Below are positions 53,439-63,683 of a DNA stretch of 64,000 bases, in pieces (within the stretch, counting starts at the first letter, position 1; each line of letters starts with the position of its first letter). The notes below the pieces were generated by a model. That model ran no database searches. It was given only the letters and a program-made list of their open reading frames with translations, and was not told where the DNA came from. The position numbers were made by a program, and so were the translations under genes. Source of the stretch: Pseudomonadota bacterium. GTDB taxonomy: Bacteria; Pseudomonadota; Gammaproteobacteria; Steroidobacterales; Steroidobacteraceae. Where the stretch lies: assembly GCA_021843755.1 (NCBI GenBank), contig JAKBWB010000039.1:1-64000 (forward strand), written 5' to 3'.

Positions 53439-54194
53439 TTGCGGTCTGGGAATTTCATCCGCGCATCACACGCGGCCTCGGCTTTGACGGGAGTTGCGCG
53501 CGCGGCACGCCTCGGCGCACATCCCGCGCCGCCGGGCGGCCCCGGATCGCTGCACCGCCTGCTCGTCTTCCTCGGCGCGCATCACCAGTGGGCCTACCTG
53601 GTACTCTTTCTCGGCGCGTATTTCGAGACGGTCGTGCCGTTCTCCCTGTTCGTGCCCGGCGAGATTTTCTTTCTCGGCGGCGCACTGCTGGCCGGCATGG
53701 GCACCTTGGAGCTCGGGGGCGTGATGGCCGCGCTGTACGGCGGCGGCATCCTCGGGGACAACTCCAGCTATTGGATGGGCCGTCACTTCGGTGCCGAGCT
53801 GTTCGACCACCTGGCCCACTGGCCGGTGGTCGGCCGACTGGTACATCGCGAAAACTATCAGAAGGGCGTCGAGTTCTTTCGCAAGCGAGGCGCCATGGCG
53901 GTCTTCACAGCCCGGCTCAGCGGTCCGCTGTCGTGGGTGACGCCGGCGATGGCGGGCATCTTCCGGCTCGACTACCTCACCTTCCTGCGCTTCAACACAC
54001 CGGGCGTCATCCTGGGGATCAGCGGGATCGTGCTCGCCGGCTATTTCTTCGGCAACCACCTCCAGGCGCTGCGCTCGGGCTTCGATGCCCACGCGCCGGC
54101 GCTCGCGCTGGCCGTCGTCGCATTGATCGCGCTGATCCTGGCCGTGCGCCGCCACGCCGGTGCGCGCGGCAAGCGGAGGGGCAACCGGACATAG
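53439..54194 (+). CDS. DedA family membrane protein
   Basis: This product has up to 251 residues from a TTG with AAAGGA upstream; the true start may be further in, near LHRLLVFLGAHHQ. The DedA (SNARE-associated/VTT) core is visible: YLVLFLGAYFETVVPFSLFVPGEIFFLGG, GGILGDNSSYWMGRHFG, FFRKRGAMAVFTARLSGPLSWVTPAMAGI and LRFNTPGVILGISGIVLAGYFFG. The Glu/Asp in the first loop and the Arg in FTARLSGP are conserved. DedA proteins are needed for envelope homeostasis and are now linked to undecaprenyl-phosphate or phospholipid flipping. Divergent from the DyP gene. Confidence 0.9.
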   Translation: MRSGNFIRASHAASALTGVARAARLGAHPAPPGGPGSLHRLLVFLGAHHQWAYLVLFLGAYFETVVPFSLFVPGEIFFLGGALLAGMGTLELGGVMAALYGGGILGDNSSYWMGRHFGAELFDHLAHWPVVGRLVHRENYQKGVEFFRKRGAMAVFTARLSGPLSWVTPAMAGIFRLDYLTFLRFNTPGVILGISGIVLAGYFFGNHLQALRSGFDAHAPALALAVVALIALILAVRRHAGARGKRRGNRT

Positions 54195-54722
54195 GCCCGC
54201 GACCTCGGCTCGCACGACCGTACGGCGTCACGCCGCGCCGGGATAGCAGCGTCGCCGTCTGCCCGCGGCGACGGCCGGCGCGCATCTGGCGGCATGCGCC
54301 GGCGAATCGATCCGGTGCACGTTCGGACCCCGAGCAGCGGCACGACCGGCGCGCTCTGCTGTTTGACCTATTTACTTTGCGCGAGGCGCGGAGTACGGTT
54401 CGCGCCGTCGTTTTGGACCGCGAGGTTTTCCCCAGTTGGGCAGTAGTTGTACGAGTGGATGCTGGCGGTGCGCACTGCGTAACGTCCCGCCCTCGGCAGG
54501 GCTGTCCTCGGGGAACGAGACCGCGGCAGCCCGCTGAGGCGCGGGATACTCGGCGCCGGACTGGCGGCGCCACCGATTCGGCACCACTCGTTTCTCTGTC
54601 TCGGTCGCGCGCTCCGGATTCGGGGTGCGCGTTTTCGTGCGTCGCCGCCCTGCGGGTTCGGCGCGGCGAGCGGCGCGCCTGTATCCGCAAGGGCCAGTCC
54701 CACCGGTCAGAGGTGCACGAGG
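54195..54722 (+). other. Long intergenic region upstream of the NRAMP-fold gene
   Basis: This 528-bp stretch holds no convincing gene on either strand. A short AT-rich patch (TTTGACCTATTTACTTTG near 54361-54378) could be part of a promoter, and several GC hairpins can be drawn further on. I looked for a yybP-ykoY manganese element and did not find its conserved loops. Confidence 0.45.
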
Positions 54723-56141
54723 GTGGTGGATGATGATGACCGTTTACGGAGCATGCGATTGAACGCCCGGGTCGAGCGCGGGATGATTCGCGCGTGCCCG
54801 GATTGCCCGCCGATCCCGGAGGGACTGCGGCACCGATTGCGGGATCGCCTGCATCTGGCCGAGCTGCACCGTGGCGCCACCGATTGGCGGGGCCGGCTGC
54901 TGCTCGGACTGGCGCTGCTTGGGCCGGGCGTGCTGGTCATGCTCGGCGACAACGACGCCGGGGGCGTGATCACCTATATGCAGACGGGCGCCGCCTACGG
55001 GCTCGGCCTGTTCCTGCCTTTGATGATCCTGCTCGGATGCGTGGCCTACGTGGTGCAGGAGATGACGGTACGCCTCGGCGCGGTGACGCGCCGCGGGCAC
55101 GCGGAGCTGATCTGGAAGCGCTACGGCCCTTTTTGGGGCTGGTTCTCGCTCGTCGATCTGATCGTGGCCAACGTGCTGACCCTGATGACCGAGTTCATCG
55201 GTATCCGCCTGGGCGGCCAGGCGCTTGGCCTGCCGCCGTGGCTGACGGTGCCGGCGGCGCTGATCTTCACCATCATCGTTCTGGTGTTCCTGCGCTATTG
55301 GACCTGGGAGCGCATCTCTCTGTTCGTGGCCGCGTTCAACCTGGTGTTCGTGCCGCTCGCGCTGCTCGCCCATCCCGACTGGCAAGGCGTGGCGCGCGCC
55401 TTCGCCGGGCAGGACTGGATGGTTCCCGGCGGATTTCTGTCCCTGACATTCCTCGTGCTCATCACGGCCAATATCGGCACCACGATCGCGCCGTGGCAGC
55501 TTTTCTTCCAGCAATCCTGCGTGGTAGACAAAGGGCTGCTACCGCACGACATTCGCGCCGGCCGGCGCGACCTGATGTTGGGCGTGTTCGGGATGGTGCT
55601 CGTGGCCATGGCGCTGATCATACTCGCGGCCCGGACCCTGCAGGGCAGCCCGGGCTCCCAACAGCTCGATGCCGCGTCGATCCTGGCCGCGATCCGCGCG
55701 CACCTCGGTACGGACATGATGGCGCTGTTCGCGCTCGGCCTCATGGAGGCCGGACTGATCGCGGCCATCGTGATCACCGCCAGCAGCGCCTGGGCTGTCG
55801 GGGAAGCCTTCGGCATCGACCGCTCCCTGAATGCGGCGCCGCGGCAGGCGCTCGGGTTCTACCTGCCCGCGGTCGCCGGCACCGCGATTGCCTCGGTGCT
55901 GGTACTGCTCCCGGGGCTCAACCTGGGCTTTCTCAATCTCAGCGTGCAGATCATCGCCACCGTGTTCATGCCGGCGGCCATGCTGTTTCTGCTGATGCTC
56001 CTCAATGACCGCGAGTTGATGGGCGAGCACGTCAACTCGCCGCGCCGCAATGCGATATCGATCGCGATCATGATCGGGCTGATCGCCTGTAACGGGCTGT
56101 ACGGGATCGTCACGCTGTTCCCCCACGTCTTTGGAGGCTGA
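54723..56141 (+). CDS. NRAMP-fold divalent metal transporter with non-canonical ion-site motifs
   Basis: This product has up to 472 residues from GTG 54723 (ATG 54753 and 54783 are alternatives), with eleven helices. Helix 1 reads GPGVLVMLGDNDAGGVITYM where classical Mn/Fe NRAMPs have DPGN. Helix 6 reads ITANIGTTIAPWQLFFQQS where they have the MPH motif. Thus the metal-ligating Met is replaced by Ala and the DPGN Pro is absent. These changes are typical of the divergent NRAMP-related branch, part of which transports Mg2+. The rest, such as YVVQEMTVRLGAVTRRGHAELI, is well conserved. A 65-residue membrane protein follows after three bases. The metal is uncertain; Mg2+ or Mn2+ are the candidates. 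Confidence 0.85.
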   Translation: MVDDDDRLRSMRLNARVERGMIRACPDCPPIPEGLRHRLRDRLHLAELHRGATDWRGRLLLGLALLGPGVLVMLGDNDAGGVITYMQTGAAYGLGLFLPLMILLGCVAYVVQEMTVRLGAVTRRGHAELIWKRYGPFWGWFSLVDLIVANVLTLMTEFIGIRLGGQALGLPPWLTVPAALIFTIIVLVFLRYWTWERISLFVAAFNLVFVPLALLAHPDWQGVARAFAGQDWMVPGGFLSLTFLVLITANIGTTIAPWQLFFQQSCVVDKGLLPHDIRAGRRDLMLGVFGMVLVAMALIILAARTLQGSPGSQQLDAASILAAIRAHLGTDMMALFALGLMEAGLIAAIVITASSAWAVGEAFGIDRSLNAAPRQALGFYLPAVAGTAIASVLVLLPGLNLGFLNLSVQIIATVFMPAAMLFLLMLLNDRELMGEHVNSPRRNAISIAIMIGLIACNGLYGIVTLFPHVFGG

Positions 56142-56144
56142 GCC

Positions 56145-56342
56145 ATGAAGGAACTCCATGATTTCGACGCGCAGGAGATCCGCCGGCTGATCGAGCAGGA
56201 ACGCTGGAACGAGCCGCTTCCCGAGGTGCGCAGGGTCCGGTTCTCGCCGGGCCAGCAGATGATCTTCTGGGGCCTGCGCGCGTACGTGGTCGTGATGACG
56301 GTGGTGGTGGTCTGGGCATTCCTGCACCGCGCCGCGGGGTGA
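56145..56342 (+). CDS. 65-residue single-helix membrane protein paired with the NRAMP-fold transporter
   Basis: The ATG lies three bases after the transporter stop, behind GGAGG. The product has a charged N-terminal half (MKELHDFDAQEIRRLIEQER, rich in acidic residues) and one membrane helix (AYVVVMTVVVVWAFLHRAAG) at the C-terminus. The tight spacing means joint translation. It may be a small regulatory or stabilising subunit. I do not recognise the family. Confidence 0.75.
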   Translation: MKELHDFDAQEIRRLIEQERWNEPLPEVRRVRFSPGQQMIFWGLRAYVVVMTVVVVWAFLHRAAG

Positions 56343-56391
56343 TGGTCTCGGCTTACCGACCCGCGCGGCAGGCGCCCCGCTCCAGCACTTC

Positions 56392-57480
<1,089 letters not shown>

Positions 57481-57806
57481 TGGGCCAGCTGACGATGCGC
57501 GCTTTCCATGTTGCAACCGGTGTGCCTGCGACCGGCATGCGCATCGATCCGCGCGGGCGTTGCGACCGAGGAAAACCGGACCCGCGTGTCGCGTGATGGC
57601 CGGCCTCGGCCTGCATTGGAGCACGGCGGGGGACCGCGCGCAAGCCGGCGCGCCGGGGGGAACTGTGCCTGCGCCGCGCCCGACAGACTCGATGAGCCGC
57701 GCGCCTGCGCGCCCAGGTCCCGCATGAGTCCGCCTCGCGCTCCCGTGCGCACCGCGGACACGGAATGCGCCGCGATGCTCACTCGGGACGTCCCGGACAC
57801 CTCACC
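57481..57806. other. Intergenic between adenine deaminase and purine permease, no gene
   Basis: These 326 bp contain only shadow frames. The permease promoter should be here but I see no strong hexamer pair. No purine riboswitch core is visible. Confidence 0.45.
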
Positions 57807-59147
57807 ATGACCGCTCAACCGCAGCGTTCCGAACCTATGCTCTCACGATACTTCGATCTCGAAGGTCACGGTACATCCGTGCGCACCGAGCTGTTCGCCG
57901 GGCTCACGACCTTCCTGACGATGGCGTACATCGTCGTGATCAATCCGGTCATTCTCGGCGCCGCCGGCATGCCTATCGCGGGGGTCGCGGCCGCGACCTG
58001 CGTGTCGGCAGGTTTCGGCAGCATTCTGATGGGACTGCTGTCGAATTACCCGCTCGCGCTTGCGCCCGGTATGGGGCTCAACGCCTACTTCACCTACACG
58101 GTCGTAAAGACCATGGGCCTGCCGTGGCAGGTCGCCCTCGGGTGCGTGTTCATCTCCGCGGTCGCATTCCTCCTGCTGACGGTCGTCGGCGTGCGCCAAC
58201 TCATCATGGACGCGATACCGCGCTCGCTGTTCGCAGCCGTGAGCGGCGGCATCGGCCTGTTCATCGCATTCATCGGTCTGAAGAACGCCGGCATCATCGT
58301 CGCCAACCCCGACACGACGGTGGGGCTGGGCAATCTGACCGCCGCGACGCCGGCGCTCGCCGTCCTGGGGCTGCTGGTCATCGCCGCACTGCAGGCCCGA
58401 GCCGTCAAGGGCGCCATACTCCTCGGCATCCTGGGCGTTGGGGGGGCCGCGTGGATTTTCGGACTGGCCCACGTCAGCGCGCTCTCGTATCACTGGTCGG
58501 ACCTGTCGTCGACCGCGTTCCGGCTCGATATTCCGGCGGCACTGAACCTCAAGGGCGGCATAGGCGTGTCGCTCATCGAAATCATGTTCGTCTTTCTGTT
58601 CGTGGACTTGTTCGATAACGTCGGCACGCTGATGGCGGTCACCAAGCGCGCCGGGCTCGTGCAGGAGGACGGGACGGTTCCGCGCATGAACCGCATCCTG
58701 CTTGCCGACTCGATCGCGATGCTGGTCGGAGCACTGGCCGGCACGAGTCCGGTCACCAGCTACATCGAGAGCACAGCGGGTGTGTCGGTGGGCGGGCGCA
58801 CTGGACTGACGAGCGTCACCGTCGGCGTGCTGTTCCTGGGTACGCTGTTCATCGCACCGCTGGTGCAGGCCATTCCGGCCGTGGCCACCGCCCCGGCCCT
58901 GGTATTGGTGGGCGCCATGATGATGGGCGCGCTTGCGGAGGTGAGCTGGCACGAGCCGGGCGAGGCCATCCCGGCGTTTCTCACGGCCATCATGATTCCA
59001 TTGAGCTACTCGATCGCCAACGGCCTCGCCTTTGGCATCGTGGCCCACGCCGTGTTGAAGCTCGTGCGCGGCCAGGCCGGCGCCCGTGACTGGCTGGTAT
59101 ACCTGCTGGCGGCGCTGTGCGTCGCCCGCTTCATTTATCTCGCCTGA
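57807..59147 (+). CDS. AzgA-type purine permease (NCS2 superfamily)
   Basis: The ATG at 57807 (57837 is an alternative) gives 446 residues with about 12-14 helices. The N-terminus MLSRYFDLEGHGTSVRTELFAGLTTFLTMAYIVVINP is the AzgA/PbuG hallmark. Further family segments are YPLALAPGMGLNAYFTYTVV, GIGLFIAFIGLKNAGIIV, VFLFVDLFDNVGTLMAV, and GTSPVTSYIESTAGVSVGGRTGLTSVTVG with the substrate-site Glu. These proton symporters import adenine, hypoxanthine or guanine. It sits divergent from adenine deaminase and overlaps by 17 bases, tail to tail, with a phosphoribosyltransferase. This fits adenine uptake and salvage. Confidence 0.93.
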   Translation: MTAQPQRSEPMLSRYFDLEGHGTSVRTELFAGLTTFLTMAYIVVINPVILGAAGMPIAGVAAATCVSAGFGSILMGLLSNYPLALAPGMGLNAYFTYTVVKTMGLPWQVALGCVFISAVAFLLLTVVGVRQLIMDAIPRSLFAAVSGGIGLFIAFIGLKNAGIIVANPDTTVGLGNLTAATPALAVLGLLVIAALQARAVKGAILLGILGVGGAAWIFGLAHVSALSYHWSDLSSTAFRLDIPAALNLKGGIGVSLIEIMFVFLFVDLFDNVGTLMAVTKRAGLVQEDGTVPRMNRILLADSIAMLVGALAGTSPVTSYIESTAGVSVGGRTGLTSVTVGVLFLGTLFIAPLVQAIPAVATAPALVLVGAMMMGALAEVSWHEPGEAIPAFLTAIMIPLSYSIANGLAFGIVAHAVLKLVRGQAGARDWLVYLLAALCVARFIYLA

Positions 59148-59733
59148 TCGGCGCTGCGCTCGCGACCGGCTCGCCGCAACCCAGCGGATCGAGAAAGTCA
59201 GGTCCCACGGGTTTGTGCGCCAGAATCTCCTCGCGCGTCAGTCCCTGGATCTCGTGCGGAAAGACCAGCCAGTGAGAGGTCTCGTGCACGAAGAAATCGG
59301 GCACCAGCGTGCTGCGGCGGCGCTCGGGCTTGTAGTACACGGTGGCGATACGGATCTTCTCCGGCAGGTTGCGCCGGCAGCGCCGCTTGAGAACCTCGAT
59401 GACCGCATCGAGACTGCGACCGGAGTCGAAGACGTCGTCGACGATCAGAAGTTCGTCCTCGGCCGTCAAGCGCGATACCAGGTAGTCGGTGGCATGCACC
59501 CTGACCGTCTTGTGCTGCTCGTCGATGCCGCTGTACGAGGAGGTGCGGATCGCAATGTGATCGGCATGAATCGAGTGGTACTCGAGCACCTCCTGCACCG
59601 CGATGCCGATCGGCGTGCCGCCGCGCCACATGGCGACGAGGAATGTCGGGCGCATACCGCTGGCGACGACCCGGCGGGCAAGCTCCAGTGAATCCCGGAG
59701 AAGCTCGTCGGCGGTGATGAACAGCTTTTCCAT
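59131..59733 (-). CDS. Hypoxanthine-type phosphoribosyltransferase
   Basis: The ATG at 59733 gives 200 residues. The PRPP loop is LLIVDDVFDSGRSLDAVIEVL, and the N-terminal strand has FLVAMWRGGTPIGIAVQEVL with the cis-peptide loop. The C-terminal hood contains TLVPDFFVHETSHWLVFPHEIQGLT, where the aromatic/Asp residues hold the base. The family transfers ribose-5-phosphate from PRPP to hypoxanthine or guanine (or xanthine). With adenine deaminase and the permease it would complete adenine to hypoxanthine to IMP. The last 17 bases overlap the permease 3' end on the opposite strand. Confidence 0.85.
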   Translation of the reverse strand: MEKLFITADELLRDSLELARRVVASGMRPTFLVAMWRGGTPIGIAVQEVLEYHSIHADHIAIRTSSYSGIDEQHKTVRVHATDYLVSRLTAEDELLIVDDVFDSGRSLDAVIEVLKRRCRRNLPEKIRIATVYYKPERRRSTLVPDFFVHETSHWLVFPHEIQGLTREEILAHKPVGPDFLDPLGCGEPVASAAPIRRDK

Positions 59734-60299
59734 GGCACATTCTTCCACAATCCGGCAACGACCGGGGCACAGGCTGCATGCGCGCACCGGGCTCGGCGCC
59801 GTAACCGGGCGTGGGCGAGGCGGCCGACGGACGCGACCGTGCACCGCTTGCCGCGGCCGCAAGCCGCAGATTGCGGGCGGCCCGATCCCGAGATCCTCGC
59901 GGCGCAACCCGAGTCCATGCCATGACCGAGGAGAGACACAGAAGCGGTCAGATCCTCGAGAAGCGGATGTCCGGGCGTCCAATTCCGGGCTACCGCTCAT
60001 GGACCCTTGCCGAAGGTCAGCCGCCGGCGCAGGCATTACCAGGGCTGGTACGATACCCGCCATCCGGGGATCCCGCCGGCGCGCCGCAAGAGCACTGAGT
60101 ACCGTCATGACGAGCCCGACCACATGACCCAGGTGCATCCTTCAGCATCGGGATCGTCGCGCCACAAGGTCGGCGGCTCCACGCCACGGCCGCTCCCCCC
60201 TGCGATGACGAACGGATCGGGCGTGCGGCTCGAGCCGACCCGTCAGCCCAGGTTCCAGCCGAGCCGGCGAGCGCGGACCGCTCGTTACGGATTCCAGCC
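59734..60299. other. Intergenic, no gene recognised; palindrome at 60037-60050
   Basis: These 566 bp hold only short Arg/Pro-rich frames. TACCAG-GG-CTGGTA (60037-60050) is a perfect 6-bp-arm palindrome, directly followed by a GGTACGATACC repeat. It could be an operator for the following membrane-protein/SDR pair, 250 bp further on. Confidence 0.4.
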
Positions 60300-61229
60300 A
60301 TGAAAAGCGCCGATCTCCCCCCTTCCGCCACTGAACGTCACGTCGTAGAAGGGCAGATGACGTTGACGGTGCGCATCATCGGACTCGGGATCGCCGCGAT
60401 GATCGTGCTGGCGGTCGTCCTGGGTTCGTGGCGCGGTTTGGTCAGCCCGCTGCCGACCCGGGAAGCCCTCGTCGTCGGCCTGAGCACGGCAGAGGTAATT
60501 TTTGCCGCGGCGCTGGTTGTGCTCGGCAGCATCGTCGAGGGTTTCGGCTACGGCTTGTCGCTCGGCACGCGTTGGCCGTATACGCGGAACATCATCGTAC
60601 TGATGTTGCGCGGCGACCCCGAAGCGGCACACCGCGTACTCGCCACTGCCGTCGGCCTGACCGCCCTGATCCTTGCCGTGCTGCGTCCGGATTACAGCGA
60701 CTTGCTCGGCCTCGGCCTGATCGTGCTCACGGCGCTGTTCGGCATGGGCACGCTCTATGTCCTCGCGGGCCGTGCGCCGGCCTTCGTGCATGGGACGCAC
60801 GGCCTGTTGGCTTACCTCGTATTCATCAACTACCTGGTCGCCGTGATATTGCCGGCGGCGCACCTGGGCGCCTACCTCTACAGCATGATTCCGCTGCACG
60901 CCGTGCTGTTCGCCATCTTCATGGGCGGAATGGTCACGGGCCAACGCGGGTTCGGCAAGCCAATCGAGCCCTTCCTGCGTCCGCGACGCGCGTCGCAGTG
61001 GATCTTCGTCGTGCACGGCGTCGCGGCACTGCTGGTGCTCGGCACTCTGGGTTGGATGAGTGTTGCCTTTCCGGTCGCCTTCGGTCTGGCACTGCTGCAG
61101 GCGGCCGTGGGGTTCTTCCTGTTTCATGCCGTGAACTCGCGGCCGAAGTCCCCCGGCACGCTGGTCGCCTTTCATCAGCTGATGGCCCTGCTCATCACCA
61201 CCGCCATCGTATTGCAGTGGCGGTGGTGA
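60300..61229 (+). CDS. Polytopic membrane protein of unknown function
   Basis: This 309-residue product has about eight hydrophobic segments. Examples are IIGLGIAAMIVLAVVLG, VGLSTAEVIFAAALVVLGSIVEGFGYG, GLTALILAVL, LLGLGLIVLTALFGMGTLYVLAG and IPLHAVLFAIFMGGMV. Histidines in or near helices (HGTHGLLAYLVF, PAAHLGAYLYSMIPLHAV, FFLFHAVNSR, VAFHQLMALL) are suggestive of haem or metal ligands but not proof. I cannot place it in a family. Its stop overlaps the GTG start of the SDR gene, so the two are coupled. Confidence 0.72.
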   Translation: MKSADLPPSATERHVVEGQMTLTVRIIGLGIAAMIVLAVVLGSWRGLVSPLPTREALVVGLSTAEVIFAAALVVLGSIVEGFGYGLSLGTRWPYTRNIIVLMLRGDPEAAHRVLATAVGLTALILAVLRPDYSDLLGLGLIVLTALFGMGTLYVLAGRAPAFVHGTHGLLAYLVFINYLVAVILPAAHLGAYLYSMIPLHAVLFAIFMGGMVTGQRGFGKPIEPFLRPRRASQWIFVVHGVAALLVLGTLGWMSVAFPVAFGLALLQAAVGFFLFHAVNSRPKSPGTLVAFHQLMALLITTAIVLQWRW

Positions 61230-62059
61230 GCGCGCCGCACATCATGGGGGCTGCGGGCGACGGACGCGTCGCGATCGTCACCGGTGCGGGACGCGGGCTC
61301 GGCCGGGCGATGGCGCTGGGTCTGGCGCGCGCCGGCGTCCGAGTGGTGGCAACGGCCGCTCGGGAACTCGCCGAGATCGAAGCGGTCGCGGCCGAGGGAG
61401 CCGCAGGCAGGATCCTCCCGCTGCGCGCCGACGTCACGCGGCCAGCAGACGCTCAGCACCTGGTCGCGGCGACGCTCGAGCGGTTTGGGCGGCTGGACAT
61501 CCTGGTGAACAACGCCGGACGCGGCATGAAGTACGTCAGCGAGACGTTCATGACCCAACCCACCCGCTTCTGGGAGGTCGAGCCTGAGACCTGGCGGATG
61601 GTCATCGATACCAACGTCAATGGGCCGTTCCTCATGACCCGGGCCGCGGTGCCACCCATGCTGCGTGCGGGATGGGGCCGTATCGTCAATATCTCGATGA
61701 ATCATTCGACGATGTGCCGAGCGGGTTTCTCGCCCTACGGACCGTCGAAGGCGGCCCTCGAGTCCGAGACGATCATCTGGGCGCAGGATCTGCACGGCAC
61801 CGGCGTGACCGTCAACGCCCTGCTGCCCGGCGGCGCCACCCTCACCGGGATGATTCCCGACACCATGCCGGCGAGCTTCCGCAGCACACTGCTCGACCCG
61901 GCGATCATGGTGCCGCCCTTGCTCTGGCTGATATCGAGCGCCGCGGACGCGCTCTCCGGATGCCGAGTCACCGCCAACCGGTGGGAAGACGGCACTCCCC
62001 TGGCCGCCGTGGAAAGCGCCGGCTGGCACGACGCGACGCCGGGTCAGCCGGCTTCCTGA
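61226..62059 (+). CDS. Short-chain dehydrogenase/reductase (SDR)
   Basis: The GTG at 61226 (GTGA overlap with the previous stop) or ATG 61244 gives about 277 residues. Motifs are VAIVTGAGRGLGRAMALGLARAG (cofactor loop), RADVTRPAD, DILVNNAGRGM and GRIVNISMN. The catalytic segment FSPYGPSKAALE carries Tyr/Lys. ALLPGGATLTGMIPD replaces the common SPG segment, and an insertion (ETFMTQPTRFWEVEPETW) enlarges the substrate side. This looks like an oxidoreductase for a small organic substrate, identity unknown. It is coupled to a membrane protein of unknown function. Confidence 0.88.
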   Translation: MSAPHIMGAAGDGRVAIVTGAGRGLGRAMALGLARAGVRVVATAARELAEIEAVAAEGAAGRILPLRADVTRPADAQHLVAATLERFGRLDILVNNAGRGMKYVSETFMTQPTRFWEVEPETWRMVIDTNVNGPFLMTRAAVPPMLRAGWGRIVNISMNHSTMCRAGFSPYGPSKAALESETIIWAQDLHGTGVTVNALLPGGATLTGMIPDTMPASFRSTLLDPAIMVPPLLWLISSAADALSGCRVTANRWEDGTPLAAVESAGWHDATPGQPAS

Positions 62060-62120
62060 CCGGGACCTGCACGCCCGGGGAGCGAACTGCGCGGGAATCG
62101 GCAGATCCGCGCAACATGCT

Positions 62121-62558
62121 TCAGATCTCCGGTCCCGGTGGAGCATCGAGAAGCGCGATCAGGCCCGCGATGTGTTCGCGGATCTGATCCCGGGTGCTGC
62201 GGAACCGCGCGCGCATGACCTCTGGAGACAGGCGGGGATCGCTCGATGCCGGATCCGCTACCGGCCAGTGCAACCTGCGAACCCGCCCCGGCAAGACCGG
62301 ACAGACCTCCTCGGCGCACAGCGTGATCACCGCATCCAGTCCGGTCGAGTCGACCTCGCCGACCCCCTTGGATCGGTACGCCGAGATGTCGATGCCGATT
62401 TCCGCCATCACCTCGACGGCGTACGGGTTGACCCTCGATGGACGCGAGCCGGCGCTGAGCACCGCGACATCGCTGCCGAGAAACGTGCGCGCAAGACCCT
62501 CGGCCATCTGGCTGCGCGCGGAGTTCGCGACGCACAGAAAGAGAATCCGCCGCTTCAT
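62121..62558 (-). CDS. arsC: Arsenate reductase, low-molecular-weight phosphatase type
   Basis: This 145-residue protein has the P-loop [15 protein letters not shown] (CX5R, Cys9 and Arg15) at the N-terminus. [25 protein letters not shown] follows, then [18 protein letters not shown] with a further cysteine pair (Cys82 and Cys87 region) for the disulfide relay, and DPASSD with the general acid. This fits thioredoxin-linked ArsC, which reduces arsenate to arsenite in the cytoplasm. Its ATG overlaps the Acr3 stop (ATGA), so it is the last gene of an arsenic operon. Confidence 0.92.
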   Translation of the reverse strand: MKRRILFLCVANSARSQMAEGLARTFLGSDVAVLSAGSRPSRVNPYAVEVMAEIGIDISAYRSKGVGEVDSTGLDAVITLCAEEVCPVLPGRVRRLHWPVADPASSDPRLSPEVMRARFRSTRDQIREHIAGLIALLDAPPGPEI

Positions 62559-63646
62559 GCCTGTTCCTTGGATCGGCCGAGAGCCACCGTGCCCGCATCC
62601 GCAGCAGGACAGCCGGCCCCAGGACCGTCCCGCTCATACCATGGTCGGGTGCGGTTGACGATCCACACGATGGAGAGCATCACGGGCACCTCGACCAGCA
62701 CTCCGACGACGGTCGCAAGGGCCGCGCCCGATGCGATGCCAAACAGACTGATCGCGGTCGCAACGGCCAACTCGAAAAAATTGCTGGCGCCGATCAGCGC
62801 CGACGGCGCCGCGACACAATGCGCCTCTCCGAGGACGCGGTTCAACACGTAGCCGAGGCTGGCATTGAAGTAGACTTGGATCAGGATGGGCACGGCCAAC
62901 AGCGCGATCACGAGCGGCTGCGCCACGATCTGCCTACCCTGGAATGCGAACAGCACGACCAGCGTCGTGAGCAGCGCCCCCAGAGTCAACGGCTGCAGAA
63001 ATGCCAGCAGCTGGCGCAGGCCCGGCTCGCCGCTGCGCGCAAGAACGCTGCGACGCACGATCTGAGCGATCAGGACCGGTATGACGATGTACAGGACCAC
63101 GGACAGCAGCAGCGTCTGCCAGGGTATCGTAATCGCCGCGAGCCCGAGCAACACGCCGACGATGGGCGCGAAGGTGAAGACCATCAGCAAGTCGTTGAGC
63201 GCCACCTGCGAGAGCGTGAAGTGCGGCTCGCCATGGGTCAGCTCGCTCCAGACGAAAACCATCGCGGTGCAGGGCGCCGCCGCGAGGATCACGAGTCCGG
63301 CGATGTAGGAGGTGATCTGGCCGGCCGGCAGGAACGGACGGAACAGATGCCCGATGAACAGCCACCCGAGCAGCGCCATCGAGAAGGGCTTCACCGCCCA
63401 ATTCACGAACAGCGTGACACCCATCCCGCGCCAATGCTCCTTGACTCGATGGAGCTGCGCGAAGTCGATCTTGACCATCATGGGCACGATCATCAGCCAG
63501 ATGAGCGCCGCCACCGGCAGATTGACCTCGGCGATTTGCGCCGCGGCAACCACGTGGAACAACCCCGGAATCAGCTTGCCGAGCGCAATGCCGGCCGCGA
63601 TGCACAGCACCACCCACAACGTCAGATATCGCTGAAACAATGACAT
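62555..63646 (-). CDS. Acr3 family arsenite efflux permease
   Basis: The ATG at 63646, with GAGGAAAG upstream, gives 363 residues with ten helices. The family segments are [62 protein letters not shown] (transport Cys) and [21 protein letters not shown] (conserved Glu). Acr3 exports As(III), coupled to the proton gradient. The C-terminus has an extra 25-residue tail with two Cys-containing turns that is longer than in common Acr3 proteins. It follows the ArsI-like gene by 37 bp and overlaps arsC. Confidence 0.94.
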   Translation of the reverse strand: MSLFQRYLTLWVVLCIAAGIALGKLIPGLFHVVAAAQIAEVNLPVAALIWLMIVPMMVKIDFAQLHRVKEHWRGMGVTLFVNWAVKPFSMALLGWLFIGHLFRPFLPAGQITSYIAGLVILAAAPCTAMVFVWSELTHGEPHFTLSQVALNDLLMVFTFAPIVGVLLGLAAITIPWQTLLLSVVLYIVIPVLIAQIVRRSVLARSGEPGLRQLLAFLQPLTLGALLTTLVVLFAFQGRQIVAQPLVIALLAVPILIQVYFNASLGYVLNRVLGEAHCVAAPSALIGASNFFELAVATAISLFGIASGAALATVVGVLVEVPVMLSIVWIVNRTRPWYERDGPGAGCPAADAGTVALGRSKEQA

Positions 63647-63683
63647 CGGTCTTTCCTCGGCGAGCGCGCCAGGATCGGGCGAT

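Noticed and set aside
54195-54722. A yybP-ykoY manganese riboswitch before the NRAMP-fold gene
   Set aside because: The conserved GGGGAGUA-type and second-loop sequences are not present.
60007-60303. A 98-codon plus-strand frame as a small gene
   Set aside because: No ribosome site, Arg/Pro/Ser-rich shadow composition, and no recognisable motif.
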